In this document: positions 63,401-64,000 of the stretch, in pieces
Layout: each line of letters opens with the position of its first letter
How positions within the stretch are numbered: the first letter of the stretch is position 1
DNA from: Pithys albifrons albifrons
Lineage: Eukaryota > Chordata > Aves > Passeriformes > Thamnophilidae
Assembly (NCBI RefSeq): GCF_047495875.1
Contig: NC_092497.1
Location: 69,702,511 to 69,766,510 of the forward strand
DNA: 64,000 bases
Direction of reading: 5' to 3'
Program-made: the position numbers and the translations under genes
Notes under the pieces: generated by a model
Databases searched by the model: none
Told to the model about the DNA's origin: nothing
What the model saw: the letters and a program-made list of their open reading frames with translations, nothing else

Positions 63401-64000
63401 ATAGAAAAGACAAGGCAGAACACAGAAAACTAGCATGAAGCTTGAGCCACTAGTTCTACTGCCTGCCCTGGTACACACTGACTGTGCTGGCTACCTAGTC
63501 TTTCCATGACACAATCCTATAATTATGAGATAACAAGTCTAGCTTGCATAGGCAGGGTGTCATTAGGTTTGATACTCTCACGGGTATTTACATAACCACA
63601 CAACACCATGTAATTACCTAGGCACTACCTGCCTATAATAGGTCTGTGTACAGGTAGCACAACCTACAAAGGTCAGTGGGCCTATCCCCAGATTAGTCTT
63701 GGTTTATAACTACGTATTACTCTCCCTGGCAGCTGTGGTGTATGAGGTGATAACGACAGAGACTGTCTTCTTTTATCCCCAGTCTCTCCCTGGGTCAGTC
63801 AGTCAAAACACAGCAGCAGCCTTAGTAGCCAATAATAACCAAATGTCTTCTAGAGAGCAGCAGTAGTACTTAAACCTGTGTCCCCATACCTTAACTCCCA
63901 GAACAGCTGAAATGGCATCAGTTCACTTACTTTGTAAAAGTCACCCCATGCAATGGCTACACAAATAAGATGCCATCATCTGAAGTTTCTACAATGCAAA

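Larger units (their letters stand above)
54761..64000. other. Upstream intergenic region of TTC39B
   Basis: About 9 kb of AT-rich DNA with only short open frames. It contains an ATTCC array (59849-59889), a 24-bp duplication (62819-62864) and a GATA array (63335-63400). In mammals SNAPC3 lies upstream of TTC39B; I found no SNAPC3 exon here. Confidence 0.6.

Overview
The window is nuclear DNA from a bird. Several CR1 LINE copies carry the 3' end typical of avian CR1, endogenous-retrovirus LTRs of two families are scattered through it, and one host gene is recognisable: TTC39B, on the minus strand. TTC39B lies at human 9p22, a region that corresponds to the bird Z chromosome, so Z linkage is likely; this is an inference from synteny, not something the sequence shows.

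Layout. The TTC39B promoter and first coding exon sit in a CpG island at about 53.56-54.76 kb. Transcription runs leftward. Coding exon 2 is at 24477-24511, exon 3 at 2856-2960 and exon 4 at 518-649; the remaining exons lie beyond the left edge. The four exons join in phase and give the N-terminal part of the protein. Intron 1 (about 29.5 kb) is repeat-rich. It holds CR1 copies, among them a 5'-truncated one with an unbroken 449-codon reverse-transcriptase frame at 37193-38542. It also holds a broken env region of an endogenous retrovirus (plus strand, 32.3-34.0 kb), a second decayed provirus with its 5' LTR (minus strand, 47.5-51.0 kb), solo LTRs, and an inverted repeat with arms of about 115 bp at 27.0 and 28.1 kb. 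Intron 2 (about 21.5 kb) holds more CR1 and LTR copies and a 5S-rRNA-derived retroposon.

The most interesting signal is in intron 2. A series of short minus-strand exons between 14.5 and 7.6 kb joins in compatible reading phases and ends in a stop codon followed by AATAAA. The predicted protein is leucine-rich and helical-looking (HEAT/ARM-like). I do not recognise it. It looks like a gene, or the 3' part of one, nested inside TTC39B on the same strand.

Right of the CpG island (54.9-64.0 kb) I see no gene, only simple repeats such as ATTCC and GATA arrays and a 24-bp tandem duplication. I found no tRNA gene, CRISPR or other prokaryotic feature.
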